In this document: positions 8,495 to 16,874 of the stretch, one piece after another
Layout of the letters: every line of letters starts with the position of its first letter
Position numbering within the stretch: position 1 is the stretch's first letter
DNA from: Rhodobacter sp.
GTDB taxonomy: Bacteria; Pseudomonadota; Alphaproteobacteria; Rhodobacterales; Rhodobacteraceae
Reading direction: 5' to 3'
Length of the DNA stretch: 64,000 bases
NCBI GenBank assembly: GCA_027489175.1
Contig: JAIYAE010000017.1
Coordinates: forward strand, 1-64,000
Notes under the pieces: generated by a model
What the model was told of the DNA's origin: nothing
The model's input: only the letters and a program-made list of their open reading frames with translations
Databases searched by the model: none
Made by a program: the position numbers and the translations under genes

Positions 8495-9523
8495 ATGCGG
8501 CTTCGTCTTGCGCTCGCCTTTCTTGTCACCCCGGCCATGGTCCTGGCCAATGACGGTTTCGGCGGGCTTACCGCCACCGGACTGACCTTTTCCCAGACCG
8601 ATGCCGTGGCCATGGAGACCGAGGATCTTTTCATCGGGATCGACCGGATCACCGTGGACTACACCTTCCGCAACCTCACCAGTTCCGATGTCACGGGTGA
8701 GGTGATCTTTCCCCTGCCGCCGATCCATGTCGGCTATGTCCTCGAAAGCGACTGGAACCTGCCGGAGGACCGGGATCGCCCAAATCTGGTGAACTTCACC
8801 GCCACTGTCGACGGCCAACCGGTCAGCCTGACCATCGACCGCATCGCCGTGATTGAACCGCCCTATGACGAGGCCCGCCCCCTGTCCAGCCAGTATGACA
8901 CCCCCGGTCGCGATGTGACCGCCGATCTGGCCCGCCTTGGCCTGCCCCTGTCCTTGAACCCCAGCCATGTGACCGAAGCGATGGACCGCCTGACCGACGC
9001 CCAGCGCGAGGAGGCCATGGCGCTGGGTCTGGCCGACCTTGCCCCCGGCTATTTCTATCCGAACTGGTCCATCGTGCTGCGCTATCACTGGACCCAGACC
9101 TTTCCGGCGGGGCAGGTCACCCGGATCAGCCATGCATATGAAAACCGCTCAGGCGGGGGGATTTTCGGCTGGTCGCATCCGCCGGAGGACTATCAGCAAT
9201 CCGTGGTCGACCAGTATTGCATTGACGAGGGCACCTCAAAAGGGCTGGTCAAGGCGCTTTCGCAAACGCCCGAAGATGGGAGCGAGCCCTATTCGATGGG
9301 CATGTCGTGGAACATCGCCTATGTGCTGCGCACGGCCAACAGCTGGGCCGGTCCGATCGGGCGCTTCAAGCTGACGATCGACAAGGGCGATGTGCGCAAC
9401 ATCCTGTCGCTCTGCGCCGATGGGATCAAGAAGACCGGACCGACGACCTTCGTGATGGAAAAGACCGATTTCACCCCGATGCAAGACCTGCAGATCCTGA
9501 TCGCAACGCCAATGCGGAACTGA
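8495..9523 (+). CDS. Secreted DUF4424-like protein
   Basis: 342 residues. A signal peptide occupies about residues 1-18 (MRLRLALAFLVTPAMVLA). The mature part begins NDGFGGLTATGLTFSQTDAVAME, which matches the start of DUF4424 proteins, whose function is unknown; the rest is beta-rich with paired aromatic residues (FYPNWSIVLRYHW near 190). ATG 8495 has a clear GGAGGA five bases upstream. The next gene, also secreted, encodes a MuiA-like protein 129 bases downstream on the same strand, suggesting a shared role at the cell surface. Function cannot be assigned. Confidence 0.75.
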   Translation: MRLRLALAFLVTPAMVLANDGFGGLTATGLTFSQTDAVAMETEDLFIGIDRITVDYTFRNLTSSDVTGEVIFPLPPIHVGYVLESDWNLPEDRDRPNLVNFTATVDGQPVSLTIDRIAVIEPPYDEARPLSSQYDTPGRDVTADLARLGLPLSLNPSHVTEAMDRLTDAQREEAMALGLADLAPGYFYPNWSIVLRYHWTQTFPAGQVTRISHAYENRSGGGIFGWSHPPEDYQQSVVDQYCIDEGTSKGLVKALSQTPEDGSEPYSMGMSWNIAYVLRTANSWAGPIGRFKLTIDKGDVRNILSLCADGIKKTGPTTFVMEKTDFTPMQDLQILIATPMRN

Positions 9524-9652
9524 GCCGGAAAGGGATTTGACGCAAGCGAAGCCCATGTCCTTGGTCTCCCCCCCGGGCTGGTTTCGCCGACTTGTGCGGC
9601 CTTGACGGCCGGCCCTAACTTGCCCGCAATCCCAGCCCGAAAGGCCCCGACC

Positions 9653-11278
9653 ATGCGTGCCCTCCTGAACCTCCTGCTTGCCTCGACCGCGCTGCCCGTC
9701 TGGGCCGATACCCTGCCCGCGACCAGCCGCATTGTGGCCGTCACCGTCTACCCGGAAGGCGCCAAGCTGACGCGTGAGGTGACCTTCACCGCCCCCAGCG
9801 CGGGCGCGCATGACCTGCTGGTCAATGACCTGCCCGCCGAAAGCGAACCCGGCCTGATCCAGATCACCCCGGGCGAAGGCCTGCAGCTTGGCGCCTTCAG
9901 TCTGCGCGCCGACCGCCTGCCCCCGCGCGAGGACCCGCTGACCCCCGACCAAGAGGCCGCCAAGGCCGAGGTGGAGCGTCTTGAGGCCGCCCTGCAGACC
10001 GCCCTCTTGTCGCTTGATGCCGTGCAGGCCCAGGTGGACGCGGCCGAGGCGCAGGTGCGGTTCCTGTCCTCCTTCACCGGGGCGCTGCCTGATGCGGCGA
10101 CACCCGACAGCATCAAGGCCATGGCCGCGATGATCGGCTCGGAAACCCTTGCCGCCCGCCAGGCCGCCCTTGCCGCCCGGGCCGACCTTTTCCCTGCGCA
10201 AAAGGCGGTTGAGGACGCACAAGAGGCGCTGGCAAAGGCACAAGCTGCGCTTGATGCGCTGCCCTCGGCCGACATGGATTATACCGCATTGTCCGTCTCG
10301 CTCACCGCCGCTGCGGCGGGCGAGCAGACGGTGACCATCACCCAATACGTCGGCGGGGCCAGCTGGCGGCCGTTCTATGATCTGAACCTGACCCGCGACG
10401 GTGGCAACGCGCTGGCCTTTGGCCGGTCGGTTCTGGTGACGCAGTACACGGGTGAGGATTGGTCGGATGTGGCCCTCACCCTCTCCTCCTCTGCCCCTGC
10501 GCAGCAGGCGGCACCGTCAACGCTCTGGCCGGACCTGCGCAGCATCGGGCCTGAGGCCGAGGTCGCGGAACTGGCACGCAAGTCGGTGGCCGAGGATGCG
10601 CTGATGGGGGCCGCTGTGGCCGAAGCCGCCCCCGCCCCGATCACCGCCGCTGCCGGGATGGAAGGCGATACCGTCGTCTACCGCTATCCCGAAACCGTCA
10701 CCGTCGCCTCGGGTGCCGAAGACCTGCGGTTGGCGCTGGATAGCCTAGCCTTCACCCCGGTCGTGGAAGCGGTCGCCGTGCCGCGGATGGACCGCACCGC
10801 CTTTGTCATGGCCAGCTTCACCAATGCCAGCGATGAACCCCTGTTGCCGGGTGAGGCGATGCTTTACCGCGAGGGCGTTCTGGTCGGCACCGCCTGGCTG
10901 GACGTGATCGCGCCGGGGGTTGAGACGGACGTGGCCTTCGGCGCGCTGGAAACCCTGCGGATCAAGCGTGAGATGCCGGTCGCAGCCGAGGGGGAGACGG
11001 GGGTTTTCACCACCTCGAACGAACGGACCGAAAGCGCGCTCATCACGGTGGAAAACACCGGGGATGAGGGCTGGCCGGTGCGGCTTCTGGATCAGGTGCC
11101 TTACAGCGAGCAGGACGAGCTTGAAGTTGAGGTCACCGCCACCCCCGCCCCGACCGAGGTAGACGTGGACGGCCAGCGCGGCATCCTGGCCTGGGAGCTG
11201 GAGGTGCCCGCCGGAGGCAAGGCGACCATCACGCTGGAGCATCGCCTGTCCTGGCCTGAGGGGATGATCCTGCGTTGA
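9653..11278 (+). CDS. MuiA-like secreted protein (DUF4140/DUF4139)
   Basis: 541 residues: signal peptide 1-18 (ends LPVWA), a DUF4140-like N-terminal beta domain from about 25 (VAVTVYPEGAKLTREV), a coiled-coil stretch about 95-145 and again near 185-205 rich in Ala/Glu/Gln, then a DUF4139-like region from about 215 (VTITQYVGGASWRPFYDL) to the end. The family is named for Myxococcus/Pseudomonas mucoidy-inhibitor-like proteins; molecular function is unknown. ATG 9653 begins the signal peptide; 17 upstream codons are open but unlikely. Probably co-transcribed with the DUF4424 gene. A strong hairpin follows seven bases after the stop. Confidence 0.82.
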   Translation: MRALLNLLLASTALPVWADTLPATSRIVAVTVYPEGAKLTREVTFTAPSAGAHDLLVNDLPAESEPGLIQITPGEGLQLGAFSLRADRLPPREDPLTPDQEAAKAEVERLEAALQTALLSLDAVQAQVDAAEAQVRFLSSFTGALPDAATPDSIKAMAAMIGSETLAARQAALAARADLFPAQKAVEDAQEALAKAQAALDALPSADMDYTALSVSLTAAAAGEQTVTITQYVGGASWRPFYDLNLTRDGGNALAFGRSVLVTQYTGEDWSDVALTLSSSAPAQQAAPSTLWPDLRSIGPEAEVAELARKSVAEDALMGAAVAEAAPAPITAAAGMEGDTVVYRYPETVTVASGAEDLRLALDSLAFTPVVEAVAVPRMDRTAFVMASFTNASDEPLLPGEAMLYREGVLVGTAWLDVIAPGVETDVAFGALETLRIKREMPVAAEGETGVFTTSNERTESALITVENTGDEGWPVRLLDQVPYSEQDELEVEVTATPAPTEVDVDGQRGILAWELEVPAGGKATITLEHRLSWPEGMILR

Positions 11279-11284
11279 AGGAAA

Positions 11285-11307
11285 GGGTGTCCCGGGCCGG
11301 GACACCC
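11285..11307. terminator. Hairpin, TGTCCCGG repeat family
   Basis: Arms GGGTGTCCCGG (11285-11295) and CCGGGACACCC (11297-11307) pair perfectly around one base, just after the MuiA-like gene and before the convergent DUF4386 gene. Same core as 2886-2902. No long T tract follows. Confidence 0.65.
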
Positions 11308-11356
11308 CATCAAACCATTGAAATCACCGCGCGGCTTTCCGGCGTTAGGAAGGCGT

Positions 11357-12076
11357 TTACCAGCGTTGCCGCATCAGATGCCGGGCTGAAGCCAGCATCC
11401 AGACCGTCAGGCCCAGATAGCCCGCAACGGCCACCAGCCCGAAGGCAGACCCATCGGCACCGACGGATAGCACCACGCCTTCAAAGGCGCCGACGGTGAT
11501 GGCAGCGGCGGTCAGCCGGCCCAGAAGGGCAGTCCGGGGCGCGCGCTCGGGCCGCTGCATCTGAGCCACTAGGGCGACGTGAAAAGCCGTCAGAAGCTGG
11601 CCCAAATGCTCGCCCACGGCGACCCCGGCAAAGGCGTGGAGGAGGGTGAACCCCTCAACATCGCCCGAGGCTGCCAGCCCCGGCACCACCATCACCCAGC
11701 GCAAAAGGCCCATGGCCTGCAGCATGCCGGCCAACGCCCCGGCGACGGCCGCGGCGATGGCCAACGCGGTCTGCGTCTGCGCCCGCCTGGCCGCCAGCGC
11801 ATGGGCCATGGCGACCGGGACGAACAGCAGGGCCGCAAGGGCGAAAGCATACCAGGTCAGCACCAGACCCGGCCCACCCGCGGCGAAGGCCTGCAGAATC
11901 TCTTCCGCCGGTTGGCGCAGGATGCCGGGATAGTCGAAGATCACCGCCAGCCGCGCATAGGGCAGGTTGAACCCGATGGCGAGGGCGGCCAACGCGGCAG
12001 CAACCCCATATGGGCGCTTGACGGGCAGGCTGTCGGTGAACGGATAAGCGGGGCGTCGGATGGGCGGGGCAAACAT
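11357..12076 (-). CDS. DUF4386-like integral membrane protein
   Basis: 239 residues with about six membrane helices and short loops; it resembles DUF4386 proteins of unknown function. ATG 12076 is preceded by AAGGAAAG. It is divergent from the TetR-type gene, and one of two matching palindromes lies 35 bases upstream of its start, so it is very likely the target of that regulator. No catalytic motif is visible. An alternative is a general multi-helix membrane protein unrelated to DUF4386. Confidence 0.65.
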   Translation of the reverse strand: MFAPPIRRPAYPFTDSLPVKRPYGVAAALAALAIGFNLPYARLAVIFDYPGILRQPAEEILQAFAAGGPGLVLTWYAFALAALLFVPVAMAHALAARRAQTQTALAIAAAVAGALAGMLQAMGLLRWVMVVPGLAASGDVEGFTLLHAFAGVAVGEHLGQLLTAFHVALVAQMQRPERAPRTALLGRLTAAAITVGAFEGVVLSVGADGSAFGLVAVAGYLGLTVWMLASARHLMRQRW

Positions 12077-12110
12077 AGGTCTTTCCTTGGTCAGAGTTGC
12101 GGTTGCGGTT

Positions 12111-12126
12111 GTCACTGATTGGTGAC
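12111..12126. promoter_or_regulatory. Operator 1 for the TetR-type regulator
   Basis: GTCACTGATTGGTGAC: an inverted repeat with one mismatch in the 7-bp arms GTCACYR/TGGTGAC. It lies 35 bases upstream of the membrane-protein start in the divergent region and matches operator 2 in length and arms. Confidence 0.7.
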
Positions 12127-12159
12127 ATACATCGGCCTGAACCACCGCGCAAGCAAAAA

Positions 12160-12175
12160 GTCACCAACTGGTGAC
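12160..12175. promoter_or_regulatory. Operator 2 for the TetR-type regulator
   Basis: GTCACCAACTGGTGAC has perfect 7-bp arms around two bases. It ends 13 bases before the regulator start and five before its AAGGAG ribosome site, so a bound repressor would block its own gene. The two operators are 49 bases apart centre to centre. Confidence 0.75.
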
Positions 12176-12188
12176 ATTAAGGAGCCTG

Positions 12189-12761
12189 ATGACCCGCAAC
12201 CGCGACGAAACCCGCCAGCGCATCCTTGATGCGGTGCTTGACCTTGTGGCGGACGAAGGCTTTGGCGCCCTGGGCGTCAACGCCGTGGCAAGGCGGGCGG
12301 GGGCAGACAAACAGCTGATCTACCGCTACTTCGGCGGGCTGGACGGGCTGATGGCCGCAGCGGGGGCCGAGGTGGCCGAACGGATGGCCGCCGCCCTTGC
12401 GACTGCCCCCGTCGCCGCGCCAGGCTATGGCGGGCTGATCGAAGGTCTGGCGGCCGCCCTGCTGCGCCACTTGATGCAGGACCGGCTATACCGCCAGTTG
12501 CGGCTGATGGAGGCCAGCACCCCCTCGCCCGCGACCGAAGCCTTCCAAAAAGCGCGGGGCGCGGCCCTTGCCGCCTGGCTGGCCGACCGGCGCGGCAGCC
12601 TGACCCCGCCTGAACGCACCGATGCCGCGGCGATCAACGCGGTCATCATCGCTGCGGTCGAGGGGATTGCAATCCTTGGCCCCGCCGGAATGGCGTCGGA
12701 GGAGGCCGAGGCCCGCCTCTTGCCGGTGCTGCAAGCGATGATCCGGGCCGCCTACGCCTGA
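12189..12761 (+). CDS. TetR-family transcriptional repressor
   Basis: 190 residues. The N-terminal TetR helix-turn-helix domain spans about residues 5-55 (RQRILDAVLDLVADEGFGALGVNAVARRAG, then LIYRYFGGLDGL), followed by a helical ligand-binding domain without obvious relatives. ATG 12189 was chosen because AAGGAG lies just upstream. It is divergent from a DUF4386-like membrane protein, and two 16-bp palindromes in the shared intergenic region are probable operators for itself and that target. The inducer is unknown. Confidence 0.88.
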   Translation: MTRNRDETRQRILDAVLDLVADEGFGALGVNAVARRAGADKQLIYRYFGGLDGLMAAAGAEVAERMAAALATAPVAAPGYGGLIEGLAAALLRHLMQDRLYRQLRLMEASTPSPATEAFQKARGAALAAWLADRRGSLTPPERTDAAAINAVIIAAVEGIAILGPAGMASEEAEARLLPVLQAMIRAAYA

Positions 12762-12767
12762 GGGCGA

Positions 12768-13415
12768 TCAGACTGGGACAAAACCGTTGCGGGCGGGATC
12801 AAACTGCTCCAGCCCGCCTTCGCCGGTGTCGGTCCAGAGCCCGTGCAGCGTCAGCCGGTCATCATCGACAGCGGTCTTCACGAAGGGAAAGGTCAAAAGG
12901 TTTGCCAGACTGGTCAGCACGGCCTGCTTTTCCAGCGCTTGCAAAATCTGATCCTCGGGCAGATGGGCGACGGCCTGGAAACCGGGGCGCAGGATGTCCA
13001 TCCAACGGCCGACGAAGCTGGACTTCTCCTCAAGCTCGGGCGCGTGGCCGCGGCACATGTCATGGCAGCCCTTCACGCCGCCGCAGTTAGAATGGCCCAG
13101 AACCACGATATGCGCCACGCCCAGCGAGGTGACGGCATATTCAACCGCTGCCGAGGTGCCGTGATATTCGCCATCGGGGTTATAGGGCGGCACAAGGTTC
13201 GCGACATTGCGGTGAATGAAGAATTCACCCTCATCCGCGCCGAAGATGCTGGTGACATGCACCCGGCTGTCGCAGCAGGAAATCACCATGGCGCGCGGGT
13301 GCTGGCCGCTGGTGGCAAGCCGCCGATACCAGGCGCGGTTGTCCTGATAGGTGGTGGCGCGCCAGCCGTGAAAGCGCTGCGCCAGATAGGTTGGCAGGGG
13401 GCGGATCTCGGTCAT
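12768..13415 (-). CDS. Beta-carbonic anhydrase
   Basis: 215 residues, typical for beta-class carbonic anhydrases, which interconvert CO2 and bicarbonate. Zinc ligands are C47, H108 and C111 (CCDSR at 47-51 and GHSNCGG at 107-113), with the Asp/Arg dyad D49/R51. No signal peptide, so cytoplasmic. It converges on the TetR gene with only six bases between stop codons. Probably monocistronic; a GC hairpin (13504-13518) lies in the divergent region upstream. Confidence 0.95.
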   Translation of the reverse strand: MTEIRPLPTYLAQRFHGWRATTYQDNRAWYRRLATSGQHPRAMVISCCDSRVHVTSIFGADEGEFFIHRNVANLVPPYNPDGEYHGTSAAVEYAVTSLGVAHIVVLGHSNCGGVKGCHDMCRGHAPELEEKSSFVGRWMDILRPGFQAVAHLPEDQILQALEKQAVLTSLANLLTFPFVKTAVDDDRLTLHGLWTDTGEGGLEQFDPARNGFVPV

Positions 13416-13583
13416 GTTCAGGGTCCTTGGTCGCGTGACGCCATGGTCGCTGTCCCCTGCCTATGCGGCATTCAATGAAAATTCGAGAGGCAATTCCTGC
13501 GAGGCCCCCGGCGGGGGCAACCCTTTCTTCAGCATGAGGCTTCAGGATGGGGCTTGGGTAGTGATGGAAGATCGGGTGTTTAC

Positions 13584-13964
13584 ATGACAGAAGTGGCCGT
13601 GCTGCGACCACGCGAAGTGGTGCGACAGGACGTCGATGCGGTGGCGGAAATCTACCGCAACCTCGGCGCGCCGACCGCTGAACAACTGGTGACGCGGGCG
13701 CTGGGGGACCTGGCGCTGACGATGGCGGGGATCGTCGAAAAGGTCCGCGCGCAGGACCTGCGCGATCTGGGCGGGCAGTTGGCGCGGTTGCGGCGGCTGG
13801 CCGATGACATCGGGCTGGTCACTTTGGCCAAGGTGGCAGGCGATCTGCAGTCCTGTCTGGAACGGGCGGATGGCACGGCCTTTTCGGCCGTCTGGGCGCG
13901 GCTGATGCGGGTGGCAGAGCGGTCACTTTCGCCGGACCACGGGATTGCGGACCTGTCAGGTTAG
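13584..13964 (+). CDS. Small helical protein, degenerate Hpt-like
   Basis: 126 residues, almost wholly helical by composition. The segment from about residue 55 (LGGQLARLRRLADDIGL, then a LAKVAGDLQSCLERAD stretch) follows the spacing of a histidine phosphotransfer (Hpt) domain, with Gln where the phosphorylated His would be expected. This is my reading of the pattern and not a firm assignment. ATG 13584 (MTEVAVLRPREVV) has only a weak GGAAG upstream; ten upstream codons are open. No neighbouring sensor genes. It could equally be an uncharacterised lineage-specific protein. Confidence 0.6.
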   Translation: MTEVAVLRPREVVRQDVDAVAEIYRNLGAPTAEQLVTRALGDLALTMAGIVEKVRAQDLRDLGGQLARLRRLADDIGLVTLAKVAGDLQSCLERADGTAFSAVWARLMRVAERSLSPDHGIADLSG

Positions 13965-14237
13965 GCGGGTTTCGGGGCGGGGGCAGCGCTGGGCGAATCG
14001 GTGATGGATACAAGTATCAGTTGTGCCACCTTCATTGCCCACAATCCTGAGTGGTCATTGGTTAACGGCGTTTCTCGCCGACTGGCGGCCAATTGCCGCA
14101 ATCGGGGGAAATTGGTGCAAAACTCGGCATGGGCTGGCATGGCATGCTTGCGTGGCGGGGGATTCCTCCTTCACTACAGCAGGATGGCGCGACCCGTGGC
14201 GTAGACGTCGAAGACAACCGTAGTGATTGACCGCAGC

Positions 14238-15647
14238 ATGACATCTCCCTCCACCTATGCCTTTGCCGCGCCCAGTGACCGGGCGCGCGCGCTTTACACC
14301 GTTCGGGCCGAGGGGTTGGCGGCTTTCCTTGCCGGCCCCGGGGCGCAGTGGGCTCCATGGCTGGCAGCAACCGGGTTTGAGGCCGGGCTTGGCGATGCAC
14401 GGGCGCTGCCGGATGCCAGTGGCGCGGTGGTGGCGGCGGTGGTCGGGCTTGGCACGGCGCAGGCGCGGCGGCGGGGGCGGTTCGGGATCGCGAAGGCCGT
14501 GGGCAACCTGCCCGCCGGGGATTGGGTCCTGACGGGGGACATGACGGATGCCGAACGGGCCGAGGCGGCGCTGGGCTGGCTTTTGGCTGGCTACCGGTTT
14601 GACCGCTATCGCCAGGGGCGGAAGGCTGCGGTCCTGCCGCGGCTGGTTTGCCCCGACGGCGTGGATGCCGCGCGCCTGATCGCCATGGCCGAGGGTGAGG
14701 CGCTGACCCGCGACCTGATCAACACCCCAGCACAGGACATGGGCCCGGAGGAGCTTGAGGCTGCCCTGAAGGCACTGGCCGCCCGCTTTGGGGCCAAGGC
14801 CCGCGCGATCGTGGGCGAGGATCTGGTCAAGCAGAACTTTCCGATGATCCACGCCGTCGGCCGCGCAAGCCCGCGCGCGCCGCGCCTTCTGGACATGCGC
14901 TGGGGCACGGACGGCCCGGCGCTGACGCTGGTTGGCAAGGGCGTGTGCTTTGACACCGGGGGGCTGAACCTGAAGCCCTCCTCGGGCATGAACCTGATGA
15001 AGAAGGACATGGGCGGTGCGGCGACGGTGCTGGGGCTGGCCCAGATGATCATGGCGCTGAACCTGCCGCTTCGCTTACGCGTCCTGATCCCGGCGGTCGA
15101 AAATGTGATCTCGGGCAATGCGCTGAAACCGAAGGACATCCTGACCAGCCGCAAGGGCCTCACGGTTGAGGTCAACGACACCGACGCCGAGGGGCGGCTG
15201 GTTCTGGCCGATGCACTGGCGCTGGCCTGTGAGGAAGACACGGATCTGGTGATCTCGATGGCCACGCTGACCGGGGCGGCGCGGGTGGCGGTGGGGCCGG
15301 ACCTTGCGCCCTATTACACCGACGATCCCGCCCTTGCCGCCGCACTTGAGGCGGGGGCCACCGCTGCCGCCGATCCGGTCTGGCGCCTGCCGTTCCATGA
15401 CCCCTATGAGCCGGTCATCGAACCCGGGATTGCCGACCTTGATAACGCGCCCGGCTTTGGCTTTGCCGGGTCGATCACCGCGGCGCTGTTCCTGCGGCGC
15501 TTTGTGGCTGCGCCGCGCTACATCCACTTTGACATCTACGGCCACACGCCCAGCGACCAGCCCGCCCGCCCGAAAGGCGGGGTGGGCCAAGGCGCACGCG
15601 CGGTGCTGTCGGCCCTGCCTGCCCTGCTGAACATGAGGACCCCGTGA
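14238..15647 (+). CDS. M17-family leucyl aminopeptidase
   Basis: 469 residues. Cytosolic aminopeptidase with a variable N-terminal domain and a C-terminal M17 metallopeptidase domain. Metal and active-site motifs are VGKGVCFDTGGLNLKP near 234, KKDMGG near 256 and the family signature NDTDAEGRLVLADAL near 313. ATG 14238 was taken; a GTG at 14223 in frame is an alternative. Neither has a good ribosome site. Its stop overlaps the next gene's start (TGATG, 15645-15649), so the peptidase and the NlpC/P60 protein are translationally coupled, as in several Rhodobacterales. Confidence 0.92.
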   Translation: MTSPSTYAFAAPSDRARALYTVRAEGLAAFLAGPGAQWAPWLAATGFEAGLGDARALPDASGAVVAAVVGLGTAQARRRGRFGIAKAVGNLPAGDWVLTGDMTDAERAEAALGWLLAGYRFDRYRQGRKAAVLPRLVCPDGVDAARLIAMAEGEALTRDLINTPAQDMGPEELEAALKALAARFGAKARAIVGEDLVKQNFPMIHAVGRASPRAPRLLDMRWGTDGPALTLVGKGVCFDTGGLNLKPSSGMNLMKKDMGGAATVLGLAQMIMALNLPLRLRVLIPAVENVISGNALKPKDILTSRKGLTVEVNDTDAEGRLVLADALALACEEDTDLVISMATLTGAARVAVGPDLAPYYTDDPALAAALEAGATAAADPVWRLPFHDPYEPVIEPGIADLDNAPGFGFAGSITAALFLRRFVAAPRYIHFDIYGHTPSDQPARPKGGVGQGARAVLSALPALLNMRTP

Positions 15648-16465
15648 TGGACAAGCGCACCACCCCGTTCTCTGGCCGGGTCGCCCATGTCAGCCTGCAA
15701 GGCAAGGTGAAGGCCCATTTCACCGAAGGCGAATTCGCCCAGATCGTCGTGCCGATGACCAACCTTCTGGACAAGCCCGGGGGCGCACGCACCCGCCAGC
15801 TGCTGATGGGGGCGAATGTGCTGTTGATCGACCGCGATCAGGGCCATGTCTTCGTACAATCGCTGCGGGACGGCTATTGCGGCTGGATCCAGGAAAAATC
15901 GGTCGGGCGCGGGCCCGAGGTCACGCATTGGGTGGCCGCCCCGGCCACGCATCTTTACACCGAGCCGCTGGTGCAGTCGCCCGAAACGGCCAGCCTCAGC
16001 CTTGGCGCGCGGCTGGCGGTGATCGGCGCCTGGGGGGCCTGGGCCAACACGCCCTACGGCTATGTGCCGATGTGCCATATCCGCCCGCTGGACCATGAGG
16101 CCCCCGATCCGGTGTCGGTTGCCGAAAGCCTTCTGGGCACGCCCTATCTGTGGGGCGGCAACTCCAGCTTCGGGATCGATTGTTCGGGCCTTGTGCAGGC
16201 GTCGCTGCATGCCACGGGCCGCCATTGCCCCGGCGACAGCGACATGCAGATGTCGATGGGCCGGGCGCTTGCCCCGAATGACACGCTGCAGCGCGGTGAC
16301 CTGATCTTCTGGCGCGGTCATGTGGCGATGGTGGTGAACGAAACCCTGTTGATCCATGCCAACGGCCACACGATGTCGGTGTCCTACGAAGGCATCCGTG
16401 AAGCGATTGCCCGCATCTCGGCGGGCGGTGGTGGGCTGGTGCAGGCGCGGCAGCGGGTGCTTTAG
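15647..16465 (+). CDS. NlpC/P60 (C40) peptidase with SH3-like domains
   Basis: 272 residues. About 120 N-terminal residues look like bacterial SH3-type beta modules (GHVFVQSLRDGYCGWIQE). The NlpC/P60 domain follows from about 150: catalytic Cys in GIDCSGLVQ (near 180) and His in RGHVAMVV (near 221). The family cleaves peptide bonds in cell-wall peptides, usually D-Glu to meso-diaminopimelate. No export signal is visible, which suggests a cytoplasmic role in recycling wall peptides together with the coupled M17 aminopeptidase. ATG 15647 overlaps the upstream TGA; GTG 15644 is an alternative. Confidence 0.88.
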   Translation: MDKRTTPFSGRVAHVSLQGKVKAHFTEGEFAQIVVPMTNLLDKPGGARTRQLLMGANVLLIDRDQGHVFVQSLRDGYCGWIQEKSVGRGPEVTHWVAAPATHLYTEPLVQSPETASLSLGARLAVIGAWGAWANTPYGYVPMCHIRPLDHEAPDPVSVAESLLGTPYLWGGNSSFGIDCSGLVQASLHATGRHCPGDSDMQMSMGRALAPNDTLQRGDLIFWRGHVAMVVNETLLIHANGHTMSVSYEGIREAIARISAGGGGLVQARQRVL

Positions 16466-16483
16466 AGCGCCAATCAAGCCAGA

Positions 16484-16831
16484 TCAGACCGGGCCGATCA
16501 ACCGCCGCTCTAGCACTTTCAGGACCTGCTCCAGGTCCTGGCCCCGGCGCAGGACCCGGCCATCCATGCCGACCACGGCGTAAAGCCCCTGCCGCGCCCG
16601 CAGCTTTGGGCGTTTTTCGATCCGGTAGAGCGGGTGTTCGGCGGTCCGGCGAAAGACGCTGAAGACCGCCAGATCGCGCAAGGCGCCAATCGCATAGTCC
16701 CGCCATTCGCCCGCCGCGACCATCTGGCCATAGACCCGCAGGATCAGGTTCAGCTCTTTGCGGTCAAAGCGCACAACCTCATCAAAGCTGGGGTTGGGGG
16801 TTGGAAAGGGGATGGGCCCGCTTGCGTTCAT
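16484..16831 (-). CDS. DUF2794-like protein
   Basis: 115 residues, resembling DUF2794, a small alphaproteobacterial family of unknown function. The recognisable core runs from FDRKELNLILRVYGQMVAAGEW to about residue 85 (FRRTAEHPLYRIEKRP). ATG 16831 is used; a TTG two codons earlier is possible. It converges on the NlpC/P60 gene and lies upstream of nothing on its own strand, so it is probably a single gene. No catalytic residues can be pointed to. Confidence 0.8.
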   Translation of the reverse strand: MNASGPIPFPTPNPSFDEVVRFDRKELNLILRVYGQMVAAGEWRDYAIGALRDLAVFSVFRRTAEHPLYRIEKRPKLRARQGLYAVVGMDGRVLRRGQDLEQVLKVLERRLIGPV

Positions 16832-16874
16832 TGGCAAAGTTTACCGGCTTCAGCCTTCAAATCAACCGGACAAA

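Noticed and set aside
14001-14204. Small plus-strand frames between the Hpt-like gene and the M17 aminopeptidase
   Set aside because: Overlapping frames with no ribosome site or recognisable product; the gap shows nothing convincing.
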